Of a stretch of 10,966 bases of DNA, positions 1 to 6,692 are shown in pieces. Position numbers and translations under genes: made by a program. Under the pieces are notes generated by a model. The model was not told where the DNA came from and ran no database searches. It was given only the letters and a program-made list of their open reading frames with translations. How positions within the stretch are numbered: the first letter of the stretch is position 1; the number at the start of each line of letters is the position of its first letter. Source of the DNA: Candidatus Woesearchaeota archaeon (GTDB taxonomy: Archaea; Nanobdellota; Nanobdellia; Woesearchaeales; J091); the NCBI GenBank assembly GCA_003695045.1, contig RFJB01000109.1, forward strand, positions 1 through 10,966, in the 5' to 3' direction.

Positions 1-4
1 ACAT
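1..4 (-). CDS. Start codon of a gene running off the left edge (product unknown)
   Basis: On the minus strand an ATG occupies positions 4-2. It is preceded, after a 6-nt spacer, by GAGGTGA (plus-strand 11-17), which matches the archaeal anti-Shine-Dalgarno sequence well. A TATA-like GTTTAAAAG lies farther upstream at 119-127. The spacing SD-6 nt-ATG is the same as that of the lipoprotein start at 7907. Nothing of the protein is visible, so no function can be given. The gene would lie downstream of argH on the same strand but with its own promoter. Confidence 0.45.
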
Positions 5-25
5 GCTCACTCACCTCATTCCTTG

Positions 26-88
26 CGCGGGAGAGAATGATGTTCTTAACCACCCACCCACCATTCACCCCTCATCCGCTCTCCCGCG
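26..88 (-). ncRNA. Hairpin in the leader of the left-edge gene (possible cis-regulatory RNA)
   Basis: Positions 26-35 (CGCGGGAGAG) and 79-88 (CTCTCCCGCG) are perfect inverted repeats. After an internal loop a second 4-bp helix, GATG 39-42 with CATC 73-76, continues the stem. The apical loop on the minus strand is very G-rich, with several GG, GGG and GGGG runs. The hairpin sits between a TATA box (119-127) and a strong SD (11-17) on the minus strand, the layout of a structured 5' leader. I do not recognise a known riboswitch consensus. Alternative: on the plus strand the stem is followed by a T-rich stretch (89-101), so it could instead be a terminator for a gene entering from the left. Confidence 0.45.
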
Positions 89-118
89 TTTTTCTTCTCT
101 CAAAGCTTTCAGAAATTC

Positions 119-127
119 CTTTTAAAC
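119..127 (-). promoter_or_regulatory. TATA box for the left-edge gene
   Basis: The minus strand reads GTTTAAAAG, identical to the TATA box in front of the HAD phosphatase at 10409-10417. With a TATA-to-start distance of about 26 nt, transcription would begin near 97 and run leftwards, giving a leader of about 93 nt before the ATG at 4. Confidence 0.5.
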
Positions 128-194
128 TACTTTAACCTGGTTCAGGGAACGCCTGCGTCAGCATGATTAGCTTCCTGAAGGGAATGTTCCTCGG

Positions 195-1376
195 CTAGGA
201 AAATTTTTCAGCAACAATTTTGTAGGCATCCCGGAACGGCACGCCGTTCTTCACAAGCTTGTATGCTTCTTCAGTAGCATAAATGCCGGGACTCATTGCC
301 TGTTTGCATGCATTCTCGTTAATGGTTATGCCGTTGAGAAGCAGGATGGCAGCATCAACGCTTTCGCTTGCGGCATCAAACATGTTCATGACCGGCTCCT
401 TTGTGAGCTGGAGGTCTCGGTTATAGCCCGACATGAGGTTTGCTGTCATGCTCTTGATTTTGAACTGCTCCCCGATTACTGCATGATACTTTGCCCGAAG
501 CAGCTCGGCAACATCAGGATTCTTCTTTTGGGGCATTATTGAACTTCCGGTTGTCAACTTGTCGCACAGATTCACAAATCCGAACTCCTTTGTCGAGAAC
601 AGCACAACATCAGTTGCAAACTTGTTGATATCAAACATTACCTGCGAAAGGGCTTCTGCAATAACCGACTCGTACTTGCCCCGGGACAGTTGAACCTGAA
701 GAGGGTTCTTGAACCAGGAGGAAAATCCCAGTTTGGAGGCAGTCGTTTTGCCGTTAATATCAAAAACAGGAACTCCGAAACCGGCAGCGCTTCCGAGAGG
801 ATTCTTGTCAATAAGTTTAAGCGCGGCGTTCAGCAAAAACAAATTGTCCTCGGCAGATTCCGCAAAGCTTCCAATCCATGTTCCTGCGGTGCTCGGCATT
901 GCGCGCTGCATATGGGTGTATCCGGGCATCTCTATGCTGCTCCACTCTGACGATTTCTTTTTTGCAGTTTCCTTCCACAATGAAACAAGTTTGATTATCT
1001 TTGAGAGCTCTTCTTTCTCGTAGAGGCGGAGAGCGGCCATTACCTGGTCGTTTCTTGAGCGTCCAAGATGAATTTTTTTGCCGGCATCGCCGCATTTCTT
1101 GACAAGATAATTCTCAATTGCCGTGTGGCAGTCCTCGTCAGAAGCGTTTATTCTGAACTTTCCTTCCTTGTGAAGCGCGATTATTTCTTTTAGTGCTGAA
1201 ACGAGCGAACTCTTCTCGCTTTCAGACAGGAGATTCTTTTCGCAAAGCGCTTCTGCATGAGCTATCGATGCCTTGCAGTCATATGGAACGAGCTTCATGT
1301 CAAGAAGGTAGTCCTTCCCGACAGTGAATGCTTCCACATTTTTGTCTGTTTCAAAGCCCTTGTCCCAAAGCTTCAT
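195..1376 (-). CDS. argH: Argininosuccinate lyase, C-terminally short
   Basis: Splits argininosuccinate into arginine and fumarate, the last step of arginine synthesis; a cytosolic tetramer of the fumarase/aspartase superfamily. Visible motifs are GRSRNDQV at residues 105-112, [10 protein letters not shown] at 152-161 with the general-acid histidine H155, and the family signature [11 protein letters not shown] at 277-287 containing the catalytic serine loop. The N-terminus (FTVGKD) and the PFRDAY motif near the end recall the Bacteroidetes-type ArgH branch. The protein is 393 aa against about 445-460 for the family: it stops just after PFRDAY, losing roughly the last 50-60 residues of domain 3. 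The three active-site regions are intact. The start codon lies 26 nt inside argG, so translation is probably coupled to argG. The stop is TAG, the stop used by several neighbours. Lyase identity is secure; whether the short form is fully active is open. Confidence 0.95.
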   Translation of the reverse strand: MKLWDKGFETDKNVEAFTVGKDYLLDMKLVPYDCKASIAHAEALCEKNLLSESEKSSLVSALKEIIALHKEGKFRINASDEDCHTAIENYLVKKCGDAGKKIHLGRSRNDQVMAALRLYEKEELSKIIKLVSLWKETAKKKSSEWSSIEMPGYTHMQRAMPSTAGTWIGSFAESAEDNLFLLNAALKLIDKNPLGSAAGFGVPVFDINGKTTASKLGFSSWFKNPLQVQLSRGKYESVIAEALSQVMFDINKFATDVVLFSTKEFGFVNLCDKLTTGSSIMPQKKNPDVAELLRAKYHAVIGEQFKIKSMTANLMSGYNRDLQLTKEPVMNMFDAASESVDAAILLLNGITINENACKQAMSPGIYATEEAYKLVKNGVPFRDAYKIVAEKFS

Positions 1377-2625
1377 TTTTAAGCCCCCAGAGCTGATTTT
1401 TCTTTTTCATAATGGCATTGTGCGCCATGAGGCGGATTGCGTTGATTTTTATGAAGCCGGCGCTGTCTTTCTGGTCGAAGCCGCCCTCAATGTCCATGCT
1501 GGAAAGGTCCTTGTCGTAGAGGGAGCTGCTTGATTCTCTGGCTGTCACATAGCAGTTGCCCTTGTAAAGCTTCAGCCAGACCTTTCCGTCAATGAGCTCC
1601 TGGCTTTTCTCAACAGCCGCCATGAGGAAGTCCATCTCGGGGCTGAACCAGAAGCCGTAGTAAATCAGTTCCGACAGCTTGGCAGAGAGCATATCCCGGA
1701 GTCGCATAACCTCCCGATCCATTGCGATTCCCTCAATGTCCCGGTGGGCAATATGCAGTATTGTTCCTCCGGGCGTTTCGTATATGCCTCGCGATTTTAT
1801 TCCGACGAACCGGTTCTCCACCATGTCAAGTCTGCCAATGCCGTGCTTGCTTCCAAGCTCATTGAGATACATGAAAAGTTCCAGCGGCTTTGTCTTCACA
1901 GTTCCGTCATGCAGGTTTTCAACCTTGACAGGTGTGCCGTCCTTGAATTCAATGCAGATCTCTTCTGCCTTGTCAGGGGCTTCCTCGGGGCTCTTTGTTT
2001 TCGAGTAAACGTTTTCTTCTGCTTTTTTCGCGGGGTCTTCGAGGATTCCTGCCTCATGGCTTATGTGCAGAAGATTATCGTCCTCGCTGTATGGCTTTTC
2101 AACGGTCGCCTTCACTTCAATGTTGTGCTTCTTAGCGTAGTTTATCATGTCTGTGCGTCCTTTGAAATGGGCAAGAAACTCCTCGTCCTTCCAGGGAGAG
2201 ATTATCTTTATGGCGGGATTGAGAGCAAGATATGACAGTTCGAAGCGCACCTGGTCGTTGCCCTTTCCGGTTGCCCCGTGGGCGACATACTCTGCTTTTT
2301 CCTTGAGCGCGATTTCTATCTGCCGTTTCGCAATTAATGGGCGTGCAATTGCAGTGCCAAGAAGGTAACGGCCCTCATAGACAGCGTTCGCGCGGAAGGC
2401 AGGAAATATAAAATCAGTAACAAACTCTTCCTTCAGGTCCTCGACATAAACTTTTGAAGCCCCTGTTTTGAGCGCTTTTTTCTTTACCTCTTCAAAGTTT
2501 TCCTGCTGGCCCACATCCGCAACGTAAGCTATTACCTCAAATCCCTTTTCTGAAAGCCATTTGAGGATGACTGATGTATCAAGCCCGCCGCTGTAGGCAA
2601 GCACAACTTTCTTTGTTTTTTTCAT
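1351..2625 (-). CDS. argG: Argininosuccinate synthase
   Basis: Joins citrulline and aspartate with ATP cleavage to AMP and pyrophosphate, the step before ArgH. The N-terminal PP-loop AYSGGLDTS (residues 10-18) binds [13 protein letters not shown] (87-96) and [14 protein letters not shown] (116-129) are the other family signatures; the second carries alanine where many homologs have cysteine. [18 protein letters not shown] and the glycine-rich stretch around [11 protein letters not shown] contact substrate. Length (424 aa) is slightly above the usual 400 because of a short C-terminal extension that overlaps the argH start. A TATA box at 2649-2657 sits 28 nt from the ATG, so the transcript is probably leaderless and carries argG-argH. 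The ACT-domain gene diverges from this promoter. Confidence 0.97.
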   Translation of the reverse strand: MKKTKKVVLAYSGGLDTSVILKWLSEKGFEVIAYVADVGQQENFEEVKKKALKTGASKVYVEDLKEEFVTDFIFPAFRANAVYEGRYLLGTAIARPLIAKRQIEIALKEKAEYVAHGATGKGNDQVRFELSYLALNPAIKIISPWKDEEFLAHFKGRTDMINYAKKHNIEVKATVEKPYSEDDNLLHISHEAGILEDPAKKAEENVYSKTKSPEEAPDKAEEICIEFKDGTPVKVENLHDGTVKTKPLELFMYLNELGSKHGIGRLDMVENRFVGIKSRGIYETPGGTILHIAHRDIEGIAMDREVMRLRDMLSAKLSELIYYGFWFSPEMDFLMAAVEKSQELIDGKVWLKLYKGNCYVTARESSSSLYDKDLSSMDIEGGFDQKDSAGFIKINAIRLMAHNAIMKKKNQLWGLKNEALGQGL

Positions 2626-2648
2626 ACCTGAACATGATGCGCCTTTTG

Positions 2649-2657
2649 CTTTTAAGC
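2649..2657 (-). promoter_or_regulatory. TATA box of argG-argH
   Basis: The minus strand reads GCTTAAAAG with its centre about 28 nt before the argG ATG at 2625. No convincing Shine-Dalgarno precedes that ATG, which fits a leaderless or very short-leader mRNA. Confidence 0.6.
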
Positions 2658-2683
2658 ATGACGTTTCATAAGGGACAAAAAGA

Positions 2684-2716
2684 ACAATTATGTTTTATAT
2701 GGGACATTTATGTTTT
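2684..2716. promoter_or_regulatory. Direct repeats, candidate operator between argG and the ACT-domain gene
   Basis: ACAATTATGTTTT (2684-2696) and ACATTTATGTTTT (2704-2716) match at 12 of 13 positions and are spaced exactly 20 bp, about two helical turns. A second overlapping pair, ATAAGGGACA (2668-2677) and ATATGGGACA (2697-2706), matches at 9 of 10 positions. They lie upstream of both divergent TATA boxes, a suitable place for a regulator that controls one or both genes. Binding is not shown by the sequence. Confidence 0.4.
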
Positions 2717-2727
2717 TTCACCGAAAA

Positions 2728-2737
2728 TTATTTAATA
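2728..2737 (+). promoter_or_regulatory. TATA box of the ACT-domain gene
   Basis: TTATTTAATA, centred about 26.5 nt before the ATG at 2759, predicts a transcript starting at the start codon. This supports the 2759 start over the in-frame codon at 2690, which lies upstream of the promoter. Confidence 0.6.
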
Positions 2738-2758
2738 GTTGTTTTGTATATTGTTTTT

Positions 2759-3403
2759 ATGAAAGGAGAAAAATCAATAAGCAAACTAACCGAAGAGTAC
2801 ATCGCAAGCCACCAGTCCGTAAAGAACTGTCTTCTCAAGGGCATGATAAACTATTCTGCCCTCGCCAGAGTCATTGCAAAAGAACTTGGTATAGAAAAGA
2901 AAGCATCCAAGGATGCTGTTCTTGTAGCAGCAAGAAGATACTACTGGAAATCAAAAAAATCATCCGGCAGCGAGGACGCAGTGCGGAAGCTCCTCTCGGA
3001 AGGGGAAATGGAGATAAAAAACAAGGTAATCGTTGCCATACTCGACACTGCAGTTTACAAGGAGAAGCTTAGAGAACTCCAGAAAAAAGTGGAAAAAAAG
3101 GCAGACCTCTTCCATACCATAGAAGGGTCAAAGACGATAACAGTTATAACAACTCAAAAGTATAAAGGTGCGCTGAAAGAGGTCTTCCGGAGGAACATCA
3201 TCAAGATACGCGAAGGTCTGATAGAGATAGTTCTCAAAAGCCCTCCTGAAATAGAAAGCACTCCCGGCGTGGTATCTTACATTCTTCACCTGTTCAGCGA
3301 GAACAATGTGAACATCTATGAGCTTATGAGCTGCTGGACCGACACGATACTCGTTGTTTCCGAGGAAGACCTTCCGAGAATAATGAACTTCATGAAATTC
3401 TAG
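2759..3403 (+). CDS. Predicted regulator of amino-acid metabolism, ACT domain (COG2150-like)
   Basis: A 214-aa protein in two parts. Residues about 5-65 are helical and basic (SISKLTEEYI, INYSALARVIAKELG, RRYYWKSKK) and resemble a helix-turn-helix-like region. The C-terminal third (about 165-214: STPGVVSYILHLFSENNVNIYELM, then TDTILVVSEEDLPRI) has the pattern of an ACT domain, which usually binds amino acids. This architecture fits archaeal COG2150, annotated as predicted regulators of amino-acid metabolism. The open frame extends upstream to 2690, but those 23 residues are hydrophobic and precede the TATA box, so the ATG at 2759 was chosen. It diverges from argG with direct repeats between the promoters, so arginine or an arginine-pathway metabolite as ligand is a reasonable inference, not shown. 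Its TAG stop shares a CTAG palindrome with the TAG of the convergent lipoprotein gene. Confidence 0.75.
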   Translation: MKGEKSISKLTEEYIASHQSVKNCLLKGMINYSALARVIAKELGIEKKASKDAVLVAARRYYWKSKKSSGSEDAVRKLLSEGEMEIKNKVIVAILDTAVYKEKLRELQKKVEKKADLFHTIEGSKTITVITTQKYKGALKEVFRRNIIKIREGLIEIVLKSPPEIESTPGVVSYILHLFSENNVNIYELMSCWTDTILVVSEEDLPRIMNFMKF

Positions 3404-3891
3404 GAAACAACACAGCGGTATGTTGCAGGGCATCCGTTCTCAAAGCTTCTTGGAACGAGCTTTCCCGTTCTTCTGGCGCACTCTTCCTTCAACTCTGTCG
3501 GGGGCTCGGGGCATTCGTCTTCGGAAACAATAACTCCGGCTTGCTTCGGCTCTTTTTTCTTATCCCTCTGTTCAGGCGGCGTTCTCTCCTCTTCCGAGAG
3601 TCCGCAGCGCCCCTTCTCAAATCCGAGCACTTTCCTCTCCTTTGTTGACGCCTGGCACGCCTTGCAGCCGTTGAAGAACTCCTCCCACTCAATGTTGTCC
3701 ATGATTTTACCTACAATCTTTATTTTCGCGCAGACAGGGTCCTTTACCATGGAGCAGACCTTGTCCTTGACCTGGTCGCAGCTGACATAGGTTCCTTCGG
3801 GAAGAGACGACACATCAACGAAATTGTCGGAGCAGGACGAGACAAGGAAGAGAACTGCGATGAGAATCGATGCGAATAACAGCTTTGACAT
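3400..3891 (-). CDS. Cysteine-rich lipoprotein with a Kazal-like segment
   Basis: A 163-aa predicted surface lipoprotein. Residues 1-19 form a signal peptide ending in the lipobox LVSSC, with C20 as the lipid-anchor site. The mature part has ten further cysteines, at 38, 46, 54, 76, 79, 96, 127, 138, 154 and 160. The segment 46-96 (DPVCAKI, then EEFFNGCKACQ, then GFEKGRC) has the spacing feel of Kazal-type protease-inhibitor domains. A charged linker follows (about 99-118, rich in E, K and P), then a second small cysteine module ending in NGCPATYRC. I take the ATG at 3891; a GTG at 3900, directly after the zinc-ribbon stop, is an alternative giving three more residues. It is the second gene of a unit with the zinc ribbon. 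Disulfide bonding and inhibitor activity are inferences. Confidence 0.7.
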   Translation of the reverse strand: MSKLLFASILIAVLFLVSSCSDNFVDVSSLPEGTYVSCDQVKDKVCSMVKDPVCAKIKIVGKIMDNIEWEEFFNGCKACQASTKERKVLGFEKGRCGLSEEERTPPEQRDKKKEPKQAGVIVSEDECPEPPTELKEECARRTGKLVPRSFENGCPATYRCVVS

Positions 3892-3900
3892 AATCAACAC

Positions 3901-4068
3901 CTATTTCAAAACATCAGGCCTTTCCTTTCCATCGAGAGTAACATCCTGTTCAATAATGAGAGGGCCGACATAGCCACAGTTGTTGCACTTGTACTGAATC
4001 CCGAGATTGCCGCCCATGTAAAGTTCAATGTTGGTTGACCTGCACTGGGGGCACATGCGGAGTTTCAT
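3901..4068 (-). CDS. 55-aa zinc-ribbon protein
   Basis: A short reading frame that starts MKLRMCPQCRSTNIEL and ends KERPDVLK. Two CxxC knuckles, CPQC at residues 6-9 and CNNC at 28-31, with aromatic and glycine residues around them, make a classic zinc ribbon. Small zinc ribbons of this type are common in archaea; roles are mostly unknown, and nucleic-acid or protein binding is typical of the fold. A TATA box at 4092-4101 predicts a transcript starting at the ATG. The stop codon directly abuts the alternative GTG start of the lipoprotein gene, so the two are probably cotranscribed, although their products act in different places. Confidence 0.8.
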   Translation of the reverse strand: MKLRMCPQCRSTNIELYMGGNLGIQYKCNNCGYVGPLIIEQDVTLDGKERPDVLK

Positions 4069-4091
4069 TGTGAATTATTCTTTTCTCTGAC

Positions 4092-4101
4092 TTATATATT
4101 T
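4092..4101 (-). promoter_or_regulatory. TATA box of the zinc ribbon-lipoprotein unit
   Basis: The minus strand reads AAATATATAA, centred about 28 nt before the ATG at 4068. A leaderless transcript is expected. Confidence 0.65.
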
Positions 4102-4159
4102 ATTCATGCCTGCGCATATTTTTATAATTTCTCCCACTGGTCTTCCGACCACGAAATCC

Positions 4160-4168
4160 TTTTTAAGC
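4160..4168 (+). promoter_or_regulatory. TATA box of the RNase H-like nuclease gene
   Basis: TTTTTAAGC, centred 25 nt before the ATG at 4189. No Shine-Dalgarno is seen, again fitting a leaderless mRNA. Confidence 0.55.
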
Positions 4169-4188
4169 TGGTTTTTCCATTTTTCCTC

Positions 4189-4968
4189 ATGGCGCGCGAC
4201 ATTGAGAGGTGCTTCCTTCTGCTTCCCGGAGTTGGTTCTGTCAAGCAGCAGAGGCTTTTCTCTGCCGGAGTCAGTTCATGGCAGGAGTTTCGAAGCGAAA
4301 AGGGACTGGAAGCGCTTGTTCCCAAGGTCATGAGTTTTGATAAATGGAAGCGCTGCTGCAAGCTCCTTGATTACGCAGAGGAAAAACTCCTTCTCGGGGA
4401 TTCGTCCTTCTTTGCAGGCGTGCTGCCAAGGGACGAGCACTGGCGCCTTTATGAGCCGTTCAGGGAGGAGACAATATTCCTCGACATAGAGACGACAGGC
4501 GCATCAAGATACGACAGGATTAACATGATAGGAATCTCTGACGGAGCGGATGTGAGAACGATGCTGCGCGGCTTCAACATGGATGAGGAGTTGTTTCTGT
4601 CGCAGGTTAAGAAAGCAAAACTTCTCGTGACCTTCAACGGAGCATCTTTTGACATTCCTTTTCTGAAGCGGTCATTTCCAAAGGCAAAGCATTTCATTGA
4701 AAGAATTCCGCACATTGATTTGAGGCATCTCTGCGCAAGAGCCGGATTGAAGGGAGGACTCAAAAACATTGAGAGGGAGGTGGGCATAACAAGGAAGAAC
4801 AGGACTGTTGAGCGCATCTTCGGCGGAGATCCCCTTCTCCTGTGGAGAACTTTTATTGCTTCAGGAGATGACTACTACCTTCAGCTGCTCATAGAGTACA
4901 ACGAGGAGGACACTCTCAATCTGAGGCCGCTGCTGGAACACTGCATTAGGGTTCTGAGAGAGAAATGA
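4189..4968 (+). CDS. RNase H-like DEDDy exonuclease-family protein (YprB/COG3359-like)
   Basis: 259 aa. The core has the three exonuclease motifs of the DnaQ/RNase H-like fold: FLDIETTG (residues 98-104, D99 and E101), TFNGASFDIPFL (148-159, D155) and YNEEDTLNL (237-245, Y237 and D241). That makes it a DEDDy enzyme expected to cut nucleic acid from 3' ends with two metal ions. HIDLRHL (175-181) is the usual connecting motif of the YprB-type family. The N-terminus has LLPGVGSVKQQRLFSAGV, a helix-hairpin-helix-like motif that could bind DNA without sequence specificity. All catalytic residues are present. The substrate is unknown. Its 3' end overlaps the convergent mrp gene by 23 nt. Confidence 0.82.
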   Translation: MARDIERCFLLLPGVGSVKQQRLFSAGVSSWQEFRSEKGLEALVPKVMSFDKWKRCCKLLDYAEEKLLLGDSSFFAGVLPRDEHWRLYEPFREETIFLDIETTGASRYDRINMIGISDGADVRTMLRGFNMDEELFLSQVKKAKLLVTFNGASFDIPFLKRSFPKAKHFIERIPHIDLRHLCARAGLKGGLKNIEREVGITRKNRTVERIFGGDPLLLWRTFIASGDDYYLQLLIEYNEEDTLNLRPLLEHCIRVLREK

Positions 4969-5761
4969 TTTTTTCCGCTATTCTCCTGAGGGCTTTTCCT
5001 GCGGGGCTCTTCTCATTTGAGATTGCAGGCAAACCACTGTCAGTGCTTGTTACTGCGTACGGGTCAAGAGGGATGCTTCCAAGAAATTCAATGCCACTCT
5101 CTTCGGCTGCCTTCTTTGCGTTTCCCTTCTTGAAAATATCTGCTTCCTTGCCGCAGTGAGGGCAGGCAAACCCGCTCATGTTCTCAATCACGCCAAGGAC
5201 ATTCATGTTTGATTCTTTCGCGAACCGTGCAGCCCGCATGCTGTCAAGAAGAGCAACCTCCTGGGGCGTTGTAACGATTACCGCACTGCATCCGGCAACA
5301 AGCTGCGCCACAGTAATCGCTTCGTCCCCTGTGCCGGGGGGCATGTCAATAATGAGAAAGTCCAGCTCGGGCCATTCAACCTCTCCTAAGAACTGCCTTA
5401 TCGCGCTGGTCTTCAGGGGGCCCCTCCACGCAACAGGTTCATCCCTCTTGAAAGCAAGAGCCATTGAGACAGCCCACAGCTTGTCGGTGACATGAATCGG
5501 CTTTATGCGCTTTCCGTCCGAAAGAAGCCGGTGGTTTTCTATGGAAAGCATTTTTGCTATGTTCGGCCCGTGAATGTCTGCATCCATAACTCCTGTTTTG
5601 AAGCCGGCTTCCGAGAGCGCGAAAGCGAGATTCACTGAAACAGTGCTTTTCCCGACACCTCCTTTTCCGCTGAGAACTGCAATCTTGTTTCTGATTCTTT
5701 TCAGGTTTTCTTCAAGTTCGGGCGTTATGCCCATGATTCTCTTTTTTCTCTCATCGTCCAT
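4946..5761 (-). CDS. Mrp/NBP35-family iron-sulfur cluster carrier ATPase
   Basis: A cytosolic P-loop ATPase of the MinD/Mrp group that carries and transfers Fe-S clusters. Numbering from the ATG at 5761 (271 aa): deviant Walker A SGKGGVGKS at 31-39, DADIHGPNI around 60-68, switch II IDMPPGTGD at 138-146, and CPHC at 200-203, the CxxC that holds a bridging cluster between subunits. These are complete and in the usual order. An in-frame ATG four codons upstream (5773) would add MPSH, but the TATA box at 5783-5792 is only about 14 nt from it and 26.5 nt from 5761. The latter equals the spacing of the other leaderless genes here, so 5761 is preferred. No MIP18-like domain is fused. It diverges from alaX. 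Confidence 0.92.
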   Translation of the reverse strand: MDDERKKRIMGITPELEENLKRIRNKIAVLSGKGGVGKSTVSVNLAFALSEAGFKTGVMDADIHGPNIAKMLSIENHRLLSDGKRIKPIHVTDKLWAVSMALAFKRDEPVAWRGPLKTSAIRQFLGEVEWPELDFLIIDMPPGTGDEAITVAQLVAGCSAVIVTTPQEVALLDSMRAARFAKESNMNVLGVIENMSGFACPHCGKEADIFKKGNAKKAAEESGIEFLGSIPLDPYAVTSTDSGLPAISNEKSPAGKALRRIAEKIISLSEP

Positions 5762-5782
5762 GTGGCTGGGCATTACCGCAAC

Positions 5783-5792
5783 ATATTTATAA
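5783..5792. promoter_or_regulatory. Shared TATA element of mrp (minus) and alaX (plus)
   Basis: ATATTTATAA on the plus strand reads TTATAAATAT on the minus strand, a good TATA box both ways. Its centre is 26.5 nt from the mrp ATG at 5761 and predicts a plus-strand start near 5814, just before alaX. No other TATA-like sequence is present in the 64-nt gap. Confidence 0.6.
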
Positions 5793-5825
5793 CTTGGCTT
5801 TAACGAGCCGGAAAGGGTGGTTTTT

Positions 5826-6536
5826 ATGGAAGATGCGCTTTACATGAAAGATTCTTACCTCAAAGAATTCGAGGCAGAAGTAGTGAGTGTTTCGCAGGAC
5901 AAGTATGTCGTGCTGGACAGGACGGCGTTTTATCCCAACGGCGGAGGTCAGCCCTACGACACTGGAAGATTGATAAGGGATGACGGCGAGGAATTCAAGG
6001 TTGTGTATGTGGGAAAGTTTGACGGCAGAATCAGCCACGAGGTTGACAGGCCGGGCCTGAAAGAGGGCGACAAGGTCAAAGGCGTTATTGACTGGGAAAG
6101 GAGATACGAACTGATGCGCTACCATACTGCTGCCCACATTTTGAGCGGCGTCTTTCACAAGGAGTGCGGAGCGAAAATAACCGGAAACCAGCTTGACATA
6201 GGCAAGGGAAGAATCGACTTCAACCTTGAGGAGTTTGACAGGGAGCGAATAATGGAATACTTTGAGAAAGCCAACAGGATTGTTGAGGAGGACAGGCCCG
6301 TTCTTGTTTCCTTTATGAGCAGGGATGATGCCCTGAAAGACCCTGACCTATTCAAGCTTGCCGGGGTGCTGCCTCCTGCTGTAAAGGAGCTCCGCATTGT
6401 TGAAATAAAGGACTTCGACAGGCAGGCAGACGGCGGCACTCACGTCAGGAGCACAAAAGAAGTCGGCAAGATTGTCTTTGTCAAGGCGGAGAACAAGGGA
6501 AAGAAGAACAGAAGGGTTTACTTCAAACTGGAATAA
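5826..6536 (+). CDS. alaX: Alanyl-tRNA editing protein AlaX (M-type)
   Basis: A free-standing homolog of the AlaRS editing domain that hydrolyses serine or glycine wrongly attached to tRNA-Ala. Numbering from the ATG at 5826 (236 aa): YPNGGGQPYDTGRL at 36-49 is the glycine-rich motif preceding the editing core, HTAAH at 100-104 supplies two zinc ligands, and DGGTHVRSTKEVG at 202-214 supplies a third (H206). The fourth position, cysteine in AlaRS, is D202 here. Length and the presence of the N-terminal beta-barrel plus core match AlaX-M. A GTG at 5817 would add three residues; the ATG is preceded by GGTGG with 5-nt spacing and gives the N-terminus typical of the family (LYMKDSYLKEF), so I prefer it. 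It is followed by a T-rich terminator. Confidence 0.92.
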   Translation: MEDALYMKDSYLKEFEAEVVSVSQDKYVVLDRTAFYPNGGGQPYDTGRLIRDDGEEFKVVYVGKFDGRISHEVDRPGLKEGDKVKGVIDWERRYELMRYHTAAHILSGVFHKECGAKITGNQLDIGKGRIDFNLEEFDRERIMEYFEKANRIVEEDRPVLVSFMSRDDALKDPDLFKLAGVLPPAVKELRIVEIKDFDRQADGGTHVRSTKEVGKIVFVKAENKGKKNRRVYFKLE

Positions 6537-6569
6537 AGCATTCAGTATAACTTTTAGTATACAGGTTGC

Positions 6570-6583
6570 TTTTTTCTTTTTTT
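6570..6583 (+). terminator. T-rich terminator after alaX
   Basis: Two T runs of six and seven separated by one C, 33 nt after the alaX stop and with no stem before them. This is the usual form of archaeal intrinsic terminators. Confidence 0.5.
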
Positions 6584-6595
6584 GATTTTCAAAAA

Positions 6596-6605
6596 TTATT
6601 TAAAG
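6596..6605 (+). promoter_or_regulatory. TATA box upstream of the structured region and the M50 gene
   Basis: TTATTTAAAG predicts a transcript start near 6626, about 75 nt before the ATG at 6701. Unlike most genes here, the M50 gene would have a leader. Confidence 0.5.
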
Positions 6606-6611
6606 AGCAGT

Positions 6612-6659
6612 CCCGCACCTTAGGGCAAGGGGGTGCCCGCCCGTTAGGGCGAGGCGGAA
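6612..6659 (+). repeat. Imperfect tandem repeat of a 24-bp GC-rich unit
   Basis: Unit 1 is 6612-6635 and unit 2 is 6636-6659; they agree at about 18 of 24 positions, with the core TTAGGGC(A/G)AGG in both. Each unit also folds: GCACC 6615-6619 with GGTGC 6632-6636, and CGCCC 6638-6642 with GGGCG 6647-6651 around a GTTA loop. The stretch is much more GC-rich than its surroundings. Confidence 0.6.
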
Positions 6660-6665
6660 GTGAGC

Positions 6666-6692
6666 ACAGGGGCTTTTCCCTGTCTCTTTTTT
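6666..6692 (+). terminator. Hairpin plus T run just before the M50 start (terminator- or attenuator-like)
   Basis: ACAGGG (6666-6671) pairs with CCCTGT (6678-6683) around a GCTTTT loop, followed by a T-rich tract to 6692. It ends only 8 nt before the ATG at 6701 and there is no Shine-Dalgarno there. Either it ends a small RNA made from the TATA box at 6596-6605, or it lies in the M50 leader and affects its expression. Confidence 0.4.

Noticed and set aside
1..194. tRNA or C/D box RNA
   Set aside because: The stem is too long and the loop lacks a T-arm, anticodon arm or proper C and D boxes; it fits a leader hairpin better.
195..197. TAG in argH as a recoded (pyrrolysine) codon
   Set aside because: The 20 codons after it do not resemble the missing ArgH tail, and TAG is used as an ordinary stop in several genes of the window.
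2690..2758. In-frame N-terminal extension of the ACT-domain protein
   Set aside because: The 23 extra residues are hydrophobic and unlike the family, and the TATA box lies inside them, so the transcript would begin after them.
6612..6659. CRISPR-like array
   Set aside because: Only two imperfect units in direct contact without spacers.
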